Source: Tenacibaculum sp. 1_MG-2023
GTDB taxonomy: Bacteria > Bacteroidota > Bacteroidia > Flavobacteriales > Flavobacteriaceae
Assembly (NCBI RefSeq): GCF_030547425.1
Contig: NZ_JAUORH010000020.1
Location: 1-53,911, forward strand
Length of the DNA stretch: 53,911 nucleotides
Direction: 5' to 3'
The notes under the pieces were generated by a model. That model ran no database searches. It was not told where the DNA came from and was given only the letters and a program-made list of their open reading frames with translations. Below, one piece after another: positions 1 to 8,478 of the stretch; position 1 is the stretch's first letter, and each line of letters begins with the position of its first letter. The translations under genes and the position numbers were made by a program.

Positions 1-68
1 CCGTACGGGAATCGAACCCGTGTTACCAGGATGAAAACCTGGCGTCCTAACCCCTAGACGAACGGACC
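1..68 (-). tRNA. tRNA-Glu (TTC), copy 1, cut by the window edge
   Basis: The reverse complement folds as a tRNA with anticodon loop TTTTCAT (anticodon TTC, Glu) and T-arm GGTTCGAATCC. It is identical base for base to the copy at 181-252 as far as it goes. The last four bases of the 3' acceptor side lie outside the window. A Bacteroidota-type promoter of its own sits just upstream at 93-123. Confidence 0.95.
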
Positions 69-92
69 AAAACAATCATTCTGATTGCGGGT

Positions 93-123
93 GCAAATAT
101 ACAATTCTTTTTGTTATTTGCAA
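93..123 (-). promoter_or_regulatory. Promoter of tRNA-Glu copy 1
   Basis: On the minus strand TTG (121-123) is followed after 19 nt by TATATTTGC (93-101), an exact match to the TTG/TAnnTTTG pattern of the Bacteroidota housekeeping sigma factor. The tRNA 5' end at 68 lies about 25 nt downstream of the -7 element. Confidence 0.8.
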
Positions 124-180
124 TAAAAATTATTTTTTTATTTCTTTTATTTTCACACTAAAAAGAAACAAAAGAACTTG

Positions 181-252
181 TAGTCCGTACGGGAATCGAA
201 CCCGTGTTACCAGGATGAAAACCTGGCGTCCTAACCCCTAGACGAACGGACC
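181..252 (-). tRNA. tRNA-Glu (TTC), copy 2
   Basis: This is a complete 72-nt tRNA on the minus strand. The acceptor stem pairs GGTCCGT with ACGGACT (with one G-U at the end), the anticodon is TTC and the discriminator base is A at 181. CCA is not encoded. It duplicates the gene at 1-68. Confidence 0.96.
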
Positions 253-279
253 AAAACAATCTTTTTTACGATTGCGGGT

Positions 280-310
280 GCAAATATAAAAACTGTTTTT
301 TATTGCGCAA
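280..310 (-). promoter_or_regulatory. Promoter of tRNA-Glu copy 2
   Basis: On the minus strand TTG (308-310), 19 nt, then TATATTTGC (280-288). Spacing and -7 sequence equal those of copy 1, so the duplicated unit is promoter plus tRNA. It lies just past the proS stop codon. Confidence 0.8.
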
Positions 311-327
311 AGCTTTTTTTTATTTTT

Positions 328-1806
328 TTAATATGCTTTTGCAAAAAGCACTCTTTTTGCTGAAGGTTTTCCTGTTAACACACATACCCCTTCCTCTTCT
401 TTTGTATCATTAGGAATACATCTTATGGTAGCCTTTGTTAATTCTTTAATCTTGTCTTCAGTTTCAATAGTACCATCCCAATGAGCAGAAACAAATCCAC
501 CTTTGTTTTCAATCACTTCTGTAAACTCATCAAAAGAGTTCACTTCAGTGATATGCTCATCTCTGAACATTAGTGCTTTATTAAAAAGGGTTTCTTGAAT
601 CTCTTCTAATAAATTTGTTACAACATCTATCACCTCATCTCTAGAAATAGTCTGCTTTTCAAAAGTATCACGACGTGCAACCTCAACAGTACCATTTTGT
701 AAGTCACGTTTTCCCATTGCAATTCGTACAGGAACTCCTTTTAATTCATATTCAGCAAATTTTGCTCCTGGCCTGTAAGTATCTCTATCATCAAACTTTA
801 CAGAAATTCCTTTAATACGTAATTCTTTTACAATTACTTCAACTTTCTCAGAAATAGCATTTAGTTGCTCTTCCCCTTTGTATATAGGCACAATTACAAC
901 TTGAATTGGTGCTAATTTTGGAGGTAATACTAAACCTGCATCATCAGAGTGTGTCATTATCAGTCCACCTATTAAACGTGTTGACACCCCCCAAGAAGTG
1001 GCCCATACATATTCTTGCTTTCCTTCTTTAGATGTATACTTAACATCAAAAGCCTTTGCGAAATTTTGCCCTAAGAAGTGTGAAGTTCCAGCTTGTAATG
1101 CTTTACCATCCTGCATTAATGCTTCTATTGTTAAGGTATCGTCTGCTCCTGCAAAACGCTCGCTTTCACTTTTTATTCCTTTAACAACTGGCATTGCCAT
1201 AAACTCCTCAGCAAAAGTTGCATACACCTCTTGCATTTGCTTTGCTTCAGCTATTGCTTCTGCCTTTGTTGCATGTGCTGTATGACCTTCTTGCCATAAA
1301 AATTCTGCAGTACGTAAAAACAAACGCGTACGCATTTCCCATCGTACAACATTTGCCCATTGATTAACTAACAAAGGTAAATCTCTATGCGATTGAATCC
1401 AACCTTTATAAGTATTCCAAATAATTGCTTCAGAAGTAGGACGAACTACCAATTCTTCTTCTAATTTAGCTTCAGGATCTACACGTAATTTACCTTCATT
1501 ATCTGGGTCATTTTGTAAACGATAATGCGTAACTACCGCACATTCCTTTGCAAAACCTTCTGCATTTTTTTCTTCTGCTTCAAACAAACTTTTAGGCACA
1601 AAAAGGGGAAAATAAGCATTTTGATGTCCTGTTTCTTTAAACATTCTATCTAATTCTTTCTGCATGTTTTCCCAAATTGCAAATCCGTAGGGCTTAATTA
1701 CCATACAACCTCTTACTGCTGAGTTTTCAGCTAAATCGGCTTTTACAATCAATTCGTTATACCATTTCGAGTAATCTTCGGCTCTTTTTGTTAAATGTTT
1801 GCTCAT
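328..1806 (-). CDS. proS: Proline--tRNA ligase (class II, short type without editing insert)
   Basis: Charges tRNA-Pro with proline in the cytoplasm. The 492-aa protein has the class II core of the short archaeal/eukaryotic-like ProRS found in many Bacteroidota: a motif 2-type segment near residues 155-170 ([10 protein letters not shown]), the substrate-loop segment [13 protein letters not shown], an anticodon-binding domain from about residue 300, and the extra C-terminal domain ending in AKAY. The bacterial INS editing domain is absent. I start at the ATG at 1804-1806 ([16 protein letters not shown]); the in-frame TTG two codons upstream is less likely. A promoter lies at 1858-1889. Confidence 0.97.
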   Translation of the reverse strand: MSKHLTKRAEDYSKWYNELIVKADLAENSAVRGCMVIKPYGFAIWENMQKELDRMFKETGHQNAYFPLFVPKSLFEAEEKNAEGFAKECAVVTHYRLQNDPDNEGKLRVDPEAKLEEELVVRPTSEAIIWNTYKGWIQSHRDLPLLVNQWANVVRWEMRTRLFLRTAEFLWQEGHTAHATKAEAIAEAKQMQEVYATFAEEFMAMPVVKGIKSESERFAGADDTLTIEALMQDGKALQAGTSHFLGQNFAKAFDVKYTSKEGKQEYVWATSWGVSTRLIGGLIMTHSDDAGLVLPPKLAPIQVVIVPIYKGEEQLNAISEKVEVIVKELRIKGISVKFDDRDTYRPGAKFAEYELKGVPVRIAMGKRDLQNGTVEVARRDTFEKQTISRDEVIDVVTNLLEEIQETLFNKALMFRDEHITEVNSFDEFTEVIENKGGFVSAHWDGTIETEDKIKELTKATIRCIPNDTKEEEGVCVLTGKPSAKRVLFAKAY

Positions 1807-1857
1807 ATTCAAAAGTTTGGCATAAATATTGTTATTTTTTATGCGTAAATTGTGTCT

Positions 1858-1889
1858 GCAAAACTACATTAAAAAGGTAACAAGCCCAA
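1858..1889 (-). promoter_or_regulatory. Promoter of proS
   Basis: On the minus strand TTG (1887-1889), 20 nt, then TAGTTTTGC (1858-1866), matching TTG/TAnnTTTG. It sits about 50 nt upstream of the proS ATG. Confidence 0.65.
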
Positions 1890-1953
1890 CAAAGAACTAA
1901 TTTTTTGCAACTCATAAAAAAACAATTTGCTTTAACCTAAAATAAAAGAAGTC

Positions 1954-3240
1954 ATGAAGCTATATTACACCAAAACCAAACTCCCTTTTTATATCCTATC
2001 ATTTTTAATGGCAGCTACATTTATATCTTGTGGTTCTGCACAAACGGTTACTGGTAGTGATGATGGTATTTATGCTGATGAGATAGAGCAACCTCAACGT
2101 AGAGTGATTGTTACCGATGATCGTGCTTATGACATATATCAAGAAAATTATTTCACCAAAGAAGTAGAACGTTTAGATGCTTTAAATGGTACCGACATTT
2201 TCACTGATATAGAAAATTATAAGTCTGAAAGTGTGGACTCTTATGATGATGAAGATATTATTTATGAAGAAGAGCCTGAAACAAGAATTACATATAATGG
2301 AAATGAACCTTGGGGTTATTCTGATAATAATGATGTGGTTATAAATATCAATACTTATCCAAGATGGGGTTATTACAACGATTGGGATTATGGCTATGGA
2401 TACAATTATCATAGACCTTGGTGGAGGTCTCGCTACTATGGCGGTTGGGGATATAACTCTTACTGGCACCCTTACCATTGGAACTCTGGTCTTTATGTTG
2501 GTTTAGGTGGGATTTATTATAACTCTTACTGGAACTCTCCTTATTACAGGTACAACCATTATAGACCATATAGATACTATAACAATCGTTATTATAAACA
2601 TCCTTATAGAGGCGCTAACTATTACAGAGGGCACAGAACTGCAACAACCTCTAGAAGAGGTTACACTTCTGGTCGTAGAGGAACTACAACTTCAAGACGT
2701 TCTTCTAATGTTTACAGAAGAAGTAATGGTAGAACCTACCGCAATAACACTCGCTCTACAAGAAATACGCGAAGCTATAATACAAGAAGAGGAAACAGTT
2801 CTAACAATAGAAGCATCAAACGATCAACTAGAACAAGAAGGTACAACTCTAATGGTAATAGCAGATCTACTCGTAGCTACAAAGGCACACCACGTTCTAC
2901 AAGAAGCTCAAGAGGAAACTCTAGAGCTTCCAGTAATAGTGGTGCTCGTCGATCAACATCTGTAAGGAATTCTAGAAGTTATACTAAAAGAAATCAAAAC
3001 TCTAATAGATCTGTTAGAAAATCGACTTCCCCAAGAAGCTATTCAAAGTCAACCAAAAATAGCAGAAAAAACTATGCTTCTCACAAAAGCAATAATTCAA
3101 GAAAATCTAGAAGTTACTCTAAACCTTCTAGAAGCTCTCGTAGCTATTCAGCTCCATCAAGAAGCACTAGAAGTAATTCTTCTGCAAGAAGTAACTCAAG
3201 AGGAAGTAGCAGAAGCTCATCAAGAAGTTCTAAAAGATAA
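1954..3240 (+). CDS. Putative lipoprotein with Tyr/Trp/His-rich middle and long Arg/Ser/Asn-rich tail
   Basis: No enzymatic domain is recognised. The 428-aa product starts with a signal peptide ending in a lipobox (FISCG, Cys26), followed by an acidic segment with many D and E (about 35-110), a Tyr/Trp/His/Asn/Gly-rich stretch (about 125-225) and about 200 residues made almost only of R, S, T, N, Y, G and K. The tail is strongly basic and low in complexity. Flavobacterial homologues are sometimes misnamed 'vitellogenin II precursor' because of composition. It lies 39 nt before the FadL-like porin gene on the same strand and is probably co-transcribed. A role in binding polyanions at the cell surface is only a guess. 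Confidence 0.85.
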   Translation: MKLYYTKTKLPFYILSFLMAATFISCGSAQTVTGSDDGIYADEIEQPQRRVIVTDDRAYDIYQENYFTKEVERLDALNGTDIFTDIENYKSESVDSYDDEDIIYEEEPETRITYNGNEPWGYSDNNDVVININTYPRWGYYNDWDYGYGYNYHRPWWRSRYYGGWGYNSYWHPYHWNSGLYVGLGGIYYNSYWNSPYYRYNHYRPYRYYNNRYYKHPYRGANYYRGHRTATTSRRGYTSGRRGTTTSRRSSNVYRRSNGRTYRNNTRSTRNTRSYNTRRGNSSNNRSIKRSTRTRRYNSNGNSRSTRSYKGTPRSTRSSRGNSRASSNSGARRSTSVRNSRSYTKRNQNSNRSVRKSTSPRSYSKSTKNSRKNYASHKSNNSRKSRSYSKPSRSSRSYSAPSRSTRSNSSARSNSRGSSRSSSRSSKR

Positions 3241-3279
3241 TCTTACTGTCAGATTTCAAGATAAGTTTTTAACGAATTA

Positions 3280-4683
3280 ATGAAAAAAATGAAAAAAATT
3301 TTAACCTTCGCGATAATTATCGCCAGTACATATACTGCCTATTCACAATCACTAGGCTACAATGATTTAGGAATTTTATTTTCAAAAGACGATAATTACG
3401 GAACTGCTCGTTTTGAAGCAATGAGTGGAGCCTTTGGAGCATTAGGTGGAGACATATCTTCTTTTGGAATTAACCCAGCTGGTAGTGCCGTTGCTATTAA
3501 GAGTACTTTTGGAGTAACCCTAGGTAACAGAAACACCACCTATTCGGCTAAATATTACGGAAATACGGTAGAAACCGAGGATGATTTTTTTAATATTACC
3601 CAAGCTGGTGGTATTTTATCTTTCGACTCTGCTCATAACTCTGATTGGAACCGTTTTGCTTTAACTTTTAATTATAGATTAAAAAGTGATTTTGAAGGTT
3701 TATTCTCTACACAAGGTAATAGTGGTCAAGCATTATTCAATGAACACCCTGATGATATTACAAATCAGTACGACAATGGACAAGAGCAACGTTTTTTTAA
3801 TTCTACCTATGGAGAGAGTAGCATTTTTGAAATGGGATTCTCTGCTGTACATCTAAACAAATTATATGCAGGAGCTAGTATAAAGTTTCATAACTTTAGC
3901 TTTGGTCAAGTTACCGAATTAAGAGAGGTTAATGAGGATGATAATGGGAACACCTTAACAGCTCTTAACATTCAAGATAGTTACTTTGAAGGTAGCGGAA
4001 TTTCTTTTAGTGCTGGTTTTATATACAAAGTAAATCAAAGCTTCCGTTTCGGATTAGCTTATGAAACACCTACATGGTACAACGAAGTTTTTGAAGATAG
4101 TAATTTGAATGTTTTCGACCCAAATGATTCTAGATATGATGACTGGGTAGGCTATACAGAAATTTCAGCAACAAACCAAAACACTGATGTAGATAGCGGT
4201 GAAGAATTTAACTCAAACATTTTCAGACTACGAACTCCAAGTAAACTTACAGCTAGTACAGCATTTGTTTTTGGCAAACAAGGTTTAATAAGTGCTGATT
4301 ATACATACAAAGACTACAGTGGTACAAAATATAGAGAAAACGATCCTTTTTTTACAGAAACTAATCAAAACTTTGATAATGACTTTAAAGGTACCCACTC
4401 CTTAAATATTGGTACTGAGTGGCGTTTTGACAAAATGAGTGTTCGTGGTGGTTATCATTATGAGCAAAGTCCTTATAAAAATGCTTTAGACGATGATAAC
4501 ATTTCTGGATTTTCATTAGGACTTGGTTATAACTTTGGAAACATTAAATTTGATTTATCTTACACTAATTCAGAAAACAACAGTCCGTATCATATATACA
4601 ACTCACCAGCTGTTGATGTGAATCCTATCGAACTAACAACTGATACATCACGAATTTCTGGAACAATTACTTTCAGTTTATAA
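3280..4683 (+). CDS. OmpP1/FadL family outer membrane beta-barrel protein
   Basis: Expected to form an outer membrane barrel for hydrophobic substrates. The 467-aa product has a signal peptide cut after about residue 22 (YTAYSQS) and the FadL-family N-terminus: gene-start segment GTARFEAMSGAFGALGGD followed by SFGINPAGSA, resembling the 'NPA' hatch motif. The rest is alternating aromatic/polar strands and the C-terminus ends in the strand ISGTITFSL, as barrels do. Flavobacterial members are often labelled 'hemin receptor', which the sequence does not support specifically. A strong terminator follows at 4706-4730. Confidence 0.9.
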   Translation: MKKMKKILTFAIIIASTYTAYSQSLGYNDLGILFSKDDNYGTARFEAMSGAFGALGGDISSFGINPAGSAVAIKSTFGVTLGNRNTTYSAKYYGNTVETEDDFFNITQAGGILSFDSAHNSDWNRFALTFNYRLKSDFEGLFSTQGNSGQALFNEHPDDITNQYDNGQEQRFFNSTYGESSIFEMGFSAVHLNKLYAGASIKFHNFSFGQVTELREVNEDDNGNTLTALNIQDSYFEGSGISFSAGFIYKVNQSFRFGLAYETPTWYNEVFEDSNLNVFDPNDSRYDDWVGYTEISATNQNTDVDSGEEFNSNIFRLRTPSKLTASTAFVFGKQGLISADYTYKDYSGTKYRENDPFFTETNQNFDNDFKGTHSLNIGTEWRFDKMSVRGGYHYEQSPYKNALDDDNISGFSLGLGYNFGNIKFDLSYTNSENNSPYHIYNSPAVDVNPIELTTDTSRISGTITFSL

Positions 4684-4705
4684 TTCATAAAAAACATAGA
4701 AGAAG

Positions 4706-4731
4706 AGTCCTGCTATATGCAGGACTTTTTA
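4706..4731 (+). terminator. Terminator after the FadL-like gene
   Basis: Perfect 8-bp stem AGTCCTGC / GCAGGACT with loop TATAT, followed by a T run. Confidence 0.85.
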
Positions 4732-4757
4732 TATATCCATTTCTCAGTTTTTTACCG

Positions 4758-4766
4758 TAATTTTGC
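4758..4766 (+). promoter_or_regulatory. Promoter -7 element of the nfu-ubiE-porT operon
   Basis: TAATTTTGC matches TAnnTTTGC, 17 nt before the ATG at 4783. No clear TTG is seen at -33. Its position inside the longest open frame argues that the gene starts at 4783 and not at the upstream ATG at 4717, which also lies within a terminator hairpin. Confidence 0.6.
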
Positions 4767-4782
4767 TTCTTATTTACAACTT

Positions 4783-5676
4783 ATGAGTTCAACAAAAATA
4801 AACATACAAGAAACCAATAACGAAACCATTCTAAAGTTTGTTAGTAACAAAATTTTAGTCAATGGTGGTAGTTATGAATACAATAATATAGACGAGGCTA
4901 AAAACTCTCCGTTAGCACAACAGCTATTTCATCTTCCTTTTGTGAAAAAAGTATTAGTTACAGCTAACTTCATTGCTATTCAACGATATGATATTGTTGA
5001 GTGGAGCGATGTTGAAGAAGAGGTTCGCGAGCAAATAGAAGCTTATATACAAAGTGGTAGTTCTGTAGTAAAAGAAGAAACTACTAAGAAAGATGCTGTT
5101 GAAGTATATGCAGAGGTTACTCCAAACCCAGCAGTAATGAAATTTGGAACCAACAAAGCTTTAACACAAACTGATGTTGAATTCAAAAACATTGAAGAAG
5201 CAAGCAAATCTTCTCCTTTAGCACAAGCATTATTTAGCTTTCCTTTTGTAAAAGAAATTTTCATTTCTGAAAACTACATATCAATCACAAAGTATGACAT
5301 GATTGATTGGAATGAAGTGTACCAAGAAGTACGTACCTTTATTCGCAGCTATATACAAGAAGGTAAAAAAATCATTACTGAACTACCTAAACAACAAACT
5401 ACGCAAAACGTTGAAGTTCCTAAAGAGAGTTTAACCGATACTGAAGCTAAAATTGTTGATATTTTAGATGAGTATATAAAGCCTGCAGTAGCTTCTGATG
5501 GTGGTAATATCGCATTTCAATCATACGATGCCGACAACAAAAGAGTAAGTGTTGTTTTACAAGGGGCTTGTAGTGGTTGTCCATCATCAACAGTAACATT
5601 AAAAAATGGTATTGAAACCATGCTTAAAGAAATGTTACCTAACCAAATTAATGAAGTCGTTGCTATTAACGGGTAG
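4783..5676 (+). CDS. Nfu/NifU-type iron-sulfur scaffold with two N-terminal Nfu domains
   Basis: Carries and delivers Fe-S clusters in the cytoplasm. The 297-aa protein has two tandem Nfu N-terminal-type domains (about 8-92 and 112-195); the repeats share PLAQxLF.xPFVKxxxxxxNxIxIxxYDxxxW. A linker leads to the C-terminal NifU domain (about 222-295) with the cluster-binding CxxC, Cys263 and Cys266 (GACSGCPSS). One N-domain is usual; two is a noticeable variant. The start is set by the -7 element at 4758. ubiE follows after 24 nt. Confidence 0.92.
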   Translation: MSSTKINIQETNNETILKFVSNKILVNGGSYEYNNIDEAKNSPLAQQLFHLPFVKKVLVTANFIAIQRYDIVEWSDVEEEVREQIEAYIQSGSSVVKEETTKKDAVEVYAEVTPNPAVMKFGTNKALTQTDVEFKNIEEASKSSPLAQALFSFPFVKEIFISENYISITKYDMIDWNEVYQEVRTFIRSYIQEGKKIITELPKQQTTQNVEVPKESLTDTEAKIVDILDEYIKPAVASDGGNIAFQSYDADNKRVSVVLQGACSGCPSSTVTLKNGIETMLKEMLPNQINEVVAING

Positions 5677-5700
5677 TTAACCGTAAACCAAATAAAACAC

Positions 5701-6429
5701 ATGTCTGAAAAGATCAAACCATATAAAAATTCTGAATTAGGAAAGAAAGAGCAAGTTGCTCAAATGTTTGACAATATTTCTGAAGATTACGACGGATTAA
5801 ACCGTGTTATTTCTTTAGGAATTGATGTTAGTTGGCGTAAAAAAGTAGTAAAATTAGTAGGAGAAAATAATCCGCAACAAATTTTAGATATAGCAACTGG
5901 TACAGGTGATTTAGCTTTGATGATGTCTGAATTAAACCCTGAAAAGATTGTAGGCTTAGATATTTCTGAAGGAATGCTGCAAGTAGGAAGACAAAAAATA
6001 GCTAAAGCTAACTTATCAAATAAAATTAAGATGATTGTTGGTGATAGTGAAAGCATCCCTTTTCCTGATAATACTTTTGACGCAATTACTGTTTCTTTTG
6101 GAGTTAGAAACTTTGAAAACTTAGACAAAGGTTTAATCGAAATATTACGGGTATTAAAACCTGGAGGTAAATTTGTGGTATTAGAAACCTCTAACCCAAC
6201 CAAATTTCCTTTTAAGCAAGGATATAAATTGTATACCAATTATATTTTACCTATTATTGGTAAACTCTTTTCAAAAGATAAAGTTGCATACTCATATTTA
6301 TCAGAAACAGCAAATACTTTTCCTTTTGGAAAGGCTTTCAACAATATTTTACAAAAAAACGGGTTTAAGAATGCAAAGAATATACCTGTAACATTTGGTG
6401 TTGCATCAATTTATACCGCTTTAAAATAG
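5701..6429 (+). CDS. ubiE: Demethylmenaquinone methyltransferase (UbiE/MenG)
   Basis: Catalyses the last step of menaquinone synthesis, SAM-dependent C-methylation of demethylmenaquinone. The 242-aa protein has the class I methyltransferase motif [14 protein letters not shown] (about 60-72), the acidic end of strand 2 (VGLDIS), and the UbiE signature [14 protein letters not shown] (about 131-144). Start ATG at 5701. It sits between nfu and porT (1-nt gap), an arrangement known in flavobacteria. Menaquinone fits the cytochrome bd genes further along. Confidence 0.96.
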   Translation: MSEKIKPYKNSELGKKEQVAQMFDNISEDYDGLNRVISLGIDVSWRKKVVKLVGENNPQQILDIATGTGDLALMMSELNPEKIVGLDISEGMLQVGRQKIAKANLSNKIKMIVGDSESIPFPDNTFDAITVSFGVRNFENLDKGLIEILRVLKPGGKFVVLETSNPTKFPFKQGYKLYTNYILPIIGKLFSKDKVAYSYLSETANTFPFGKAFNNILQKNGFKNAKNIPVTFGVASIYTALK

Positions 6430-6430
6430 T

Positions 6431-7129
6431 ATGTTAAAAAAGCTTTTACTTTTCGGAATTTTAGTAGTGTCATTATCATCACAAGCTCAAAGAGAAAAAA
6501 TATTAAAACTTCCTAGTTTTGATAAACCTCTTTTTCATTATGGTTTCTACCTAGGTGCAAATAATAATGGTTACAAAATTTCCTATGCTCCTAGTGATTT
6601 TGACGATGCCGAAATTGAAATTGAGTCATCTATTGGTTTTAATGTAGGTTTAATTGCCGATTTAAGACTACATAACAACATTAACCTTCGTTTTGAACCT
6701 GGATTAATGTCTAACACGAAAACATTGCGTTTTAAACATATTCCTGGTGCAGATAACATAAACACTCGTGAAGTAGGCGCCACTTACCTACATTTACCTC
6801 TCCTTTTAAAATTAAGCACAAACAGACTTAATAACATGAGACCTTATGTTATTGGAGGGCTTTCATACGACCATAACTTTTCAAGCAATGAGAGAAATAG
6901 TGATGACAACTTTGCTGGTGAGTTCAGGACTACAACAAATAATTTTATGTATGAAGTTGGCATTGGTGTAGATTTTTATTTAAGTTATTTTAAGTTTTCT
7001 CCTTCAATAAGAGGTGTTTTTGCTATTAACAATGAAGTTAAATATGACAACAAACCTTCTTCTCAATGGACGGATCCTATTAATTTCCTAGGAACTAGAG
7101 GAGTGTTTTTACATTTAGCTTTTGAGTAA
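6431..7129 (+). CDS. porT: PorT family outer membrane protein of the type IX secretion system / gliding machinery
   Basis: PorT (SprT in Flavobacterium) is an outer membrane barrel needed for type IX secretion. The 232-aa product has a signal peptide (cleavage after SSQAQ, about residue 19), then the family's opening KPLFHYGFYLGANNNGYK, and alternating beta strands to a C-terminal aromatic-rich end (GVFLHLAFE). The ubiE-porT order is the usual flavobacterial context and supports the call. No other T9SS gene is in this window. Confidence 0.9.
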   Translation: MLKKLLLFGILVVSLSSQAQREKILKLPSFDKPLFHYGFYLGANNNGYKISYAPSDFDDAEIEIESSIGFNVGLIADLRLHNNINLRFEPGLMSNTKTLRFKHIPGADNINTREVGATYLHLPLLLKLSTNRLNNMRPYVIGGLSYDHNFSSNERNSDDNFAGEFRTTTNNFMYEVGIGVDFYLSYFKFSPSIRGVFAINNEVKYDNKPSSQWTDPINFLGTRGVFLHLAFE

Positions 7130-7155
7130 TATTTTTATCTAAAACACATACAATA

Positions 7156-7190
7156 AAAAAAGGCTTTCTAAATTTAGAAAGCCTTTTTAC
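7156..7190. terminator. Bidirectional terminator between porT and box repeat B
   Basis: A long perfect stem AGGCTTTCTAAA / TTTAGAAAGCCT flanked by A and T runs, so it can end the nfu-ubiE-porT transcript on the plus strand and the candidate minus-strand transcript B. Confidence 0.85.
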
Positions 7191-7205
7191 ATTTAAAAAT
7201 AATAT

Positions 7206-7222
7206 GAAGTCCCCCGAAATCT
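7206..7222 (-). repeat. 17-bp direct repeat, copy B
   Basis: Identical over 17 bp to 7348-7364, read on the minus strand as AGATTTCGGGGGACTTC. A second shared motif, CTAATA...AGAGTAAT, lies upstream of copy B (about 7223-7243) but downstream of copy A (about 7325-7340). Confidence 0.9.
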
Positions 7223-7287
7223 TATTACTCTATACCTATTAGACACACTTTATTTTTTAAGGTCACATTTTTTTTAAAAAAAACTCA

Positions 7288-7313
7288 CAAAAAAAGACCG
7301 CAAAATGCGGTCT
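7288..7313 (-). terminator. Terminator of element A (minus strand)
   Basis: Stem AGACCGCA / TGCGGTCT around a short AT loop, followed on the minus strand by seven T residues. The plus-strand side has no good T run. Confidence 0.8.
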
Positions 7314-7347
7314 TGTTTCATAAAGATTACTCTTTATTAGTTGGATA

Positions 7348-7364
7348 GAAGTCCCCCGAAATCT
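7348..7364 (-). repeat. 17-bp direct repeat, copy A
   Basis: Identical to 7206-7222. See the candidate RNA entries for its position before a terminator. Confidence 0.9.
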
Positions 7365-7425
7365 ATCGTACTGTTAAAAACATTGTTTTTAGCGTTTTCA
7401 AAGATATAAAAAAATGTTAATCTCA

Positions 7426-8244
7426 TCACTTTTTTACAACTATTTTATTGTTAACCACATCTTTAATAGGTAAAATAACCTTTCCTGCTTCTGTATTTAT
7501 TGTAATACATATATTATCTATAGCTACAACAACTCCCTCTATATCATTAATTATAACTTTTTCTCCTATTGAAATATTTTTTCTAGAATAATAACCAAAA
7601 AGTAATCTTGAAACAGCATCTCTTGCACCAAACCCAAAAGCTAAGGTAAAAGCTAATAGCACAGACCCTATTAAAAGAGTTAAATTACTTTTAATTACTG
7701 ATGTATCTACTCCTGCTTGATCTAGTGCTGTTATAGATAAAAATACAACAATAAGATAAAAAGCAATATTGCCTACTAGGTTTCCTCCAGAAACTTCAAT
7801 AGATTTAAACATGGATTGAATAGCTTTTTTCACCATAGTTCCTAAGTAAGTTCCACCTACAAAAATACCTACCGCTGTTAATAGGTTTGGTAAATACGCA
7901 AAAAAACTTCTAATTCCATCGGATACTACAGTTAAACCAAACATTTCGGCACCGACCATTACAAAAACAAAAATCAAAAACCACTTTAGCACAGCCAAGA
8001 TAACATTGGTAAGCACGATGTTTATCGTACTACTTCCAAAAATTTCTGTCTGTCTAAGTTTCTTTGACCATTCATCTATTTTTGTTTTTGCTAATGCTTT
8101 TCTAACAAGGTATAAAAAGACCTTTATAATAAGCCAAGAGAGGATTACAAAAGCTAAAAAACCCGCTACTGTTGGTAGTGAATCTACTATATCTTGAAAA
8201 ATATTCTTAAAAGGGGTTAAAAAATCTATCTTTAAAAAACTCAT
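7426..8244 (-). CDS. Small MscS-like mechanosensitive channel family protein
   Basis: Expected to sit in the inner membrane and release solutes on osmotic down-shock. The 272-aa protein has about four hydrophobic segments (about 20-48, 75-100, 112-135, 155-205) and a TM3-like Gly/Ala-rich helix (LAFTLAFGFGARDAVSRLLFGYY), then an MscS-type beta domain (about 220-272: ISIGEKVIINDIEGVVVAID). It lacks the usual C-terminal alpha/beta cage, so it is a minimal 'conserved TM helix' member. It follows the ECF sigma gene and a 61-aa gene in the same direction with a 42-nt gap, so it may be in their operon. Confidence 0.85.
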   Translation of the reverse strand: MSFLKIDFLTPFKNIFQDIVDSLPTVAGFLAFVILSWLIIKVFLYLVRKALAKTKIDEWSKKLRQTEIFGSSTINIVLTNVILAVLKWFLIFVFVMVGAEMFGLTVVSDGIRSFFAYLPNLLTAVGIFVGGTYLGTMVKKAIQSMFKSIEVSGGNLVGNIAFYLIVVFLSITALDQAGVDTSVIKSNLTLLIGSVLLAFTLAFGFGARDAVSRLLFGYYSRKNISIGEKVIINDIEGVVVAIDNICITINTEAGKVILPIKDVVNNKIVVKK

Positions 8245-8286
8245 AACTTTTATGTATAGTGGTATATTTGGTTAGTCTGGATTACT

Positions 8287-8472
8287 TCACTTCTTTTTTC
8301 CGTTTGGTTCTGTACCCCCAATTAAATCAACAATTGCACTGGGGTATTTAACCACGAATAAATCAGCCATATCTATTGATAGCTTTATCATTGCCACATC
8401 ATTAAGCACCTTATCTTTTAGTACTTCTGGCAATTCTTCGTTATGTAATATTTTTTTAAATGGATTATCCAT
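8287..8472 (-). CDS. Small hypothetical protein downstream of an ECF sigma factor
   Basis: Function unknown. The 61-aa product (starting MDNPFKKILHNEELPEVLKD) has amphipathic helical character, no membrane segment and a Lys-rich C-terminus. It begins 6 nt after the sigma-factor stop codon, which makes translational coupling likely. Its position is where an anti-sigma factor is often found, but it is too short and lacks the zinc motif or membrane helix of usual anti-sigma factors. Confidence 0.75.
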   Translation of the reverse strand: MDNPFKKILHNEELPEVLKDKVLNDVAMIKLSIDMADLFVVKYPSAIVDLIGGTEPNGKKK

Positions 8473-8478
8473 AATTTA

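Larger units (their letters stand above)
7156..7222 (-). ncRNA. Candidate small RNA or 3'UTR element B (17-nt box plus terminator)
   Basis: On the minus strand the box AGATTTCGGGGGACTTC (7206-7222) is followed after about 18 nt by a strong terminator (7156-7188). The arrangement repeats that of element A. A GGGGGAC core is striking in such AT-rich spacer DNA. No clear promoter is seen directly before the box. No family is recognised. Confidence 0.35.
7288..7364 (-). ncRNA. Candidate small RNA or 3'UTR element A (17-nt box plus terminator)
   Basis: On the minus strand the 17-nt box (7348-7364) is followed by 34 nt and a perfect terminator stem AGACCGCA / TGCGGTCT with seven T residues after it (7288-7313). 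A TATCTTTG element at 7399-7406 could serve as a -7 promoter site about 35 nt upstream, although no matching TTG is seen. It may instead be the 3'UTR of the MscS-like gene ending at 7426. Confidence 0.4.

Noticed and set aside
1..252. Tandem tRNA-Glu genes as an integration (att) site
   Set aside because: Both copies and promoters are intact, with no integrase or mobile gene nearby; simple duplication explains it.
2507..3280. Long open frames in the second frame of the Arg/Ser-rich lipoprotein gene
   Set aside because: They are by-products of the biased codons of the real gene, start inside it and have odd Ile/Thr/Leu/Glu-rich products without any domain.
4717..4782. N-terminal extension of the Nfu gene from the ATG at 4717
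   Set aside because: It would start inside a terminator hairpin and upstream of the -7 element; the ATG at 4783 fits the domain start.
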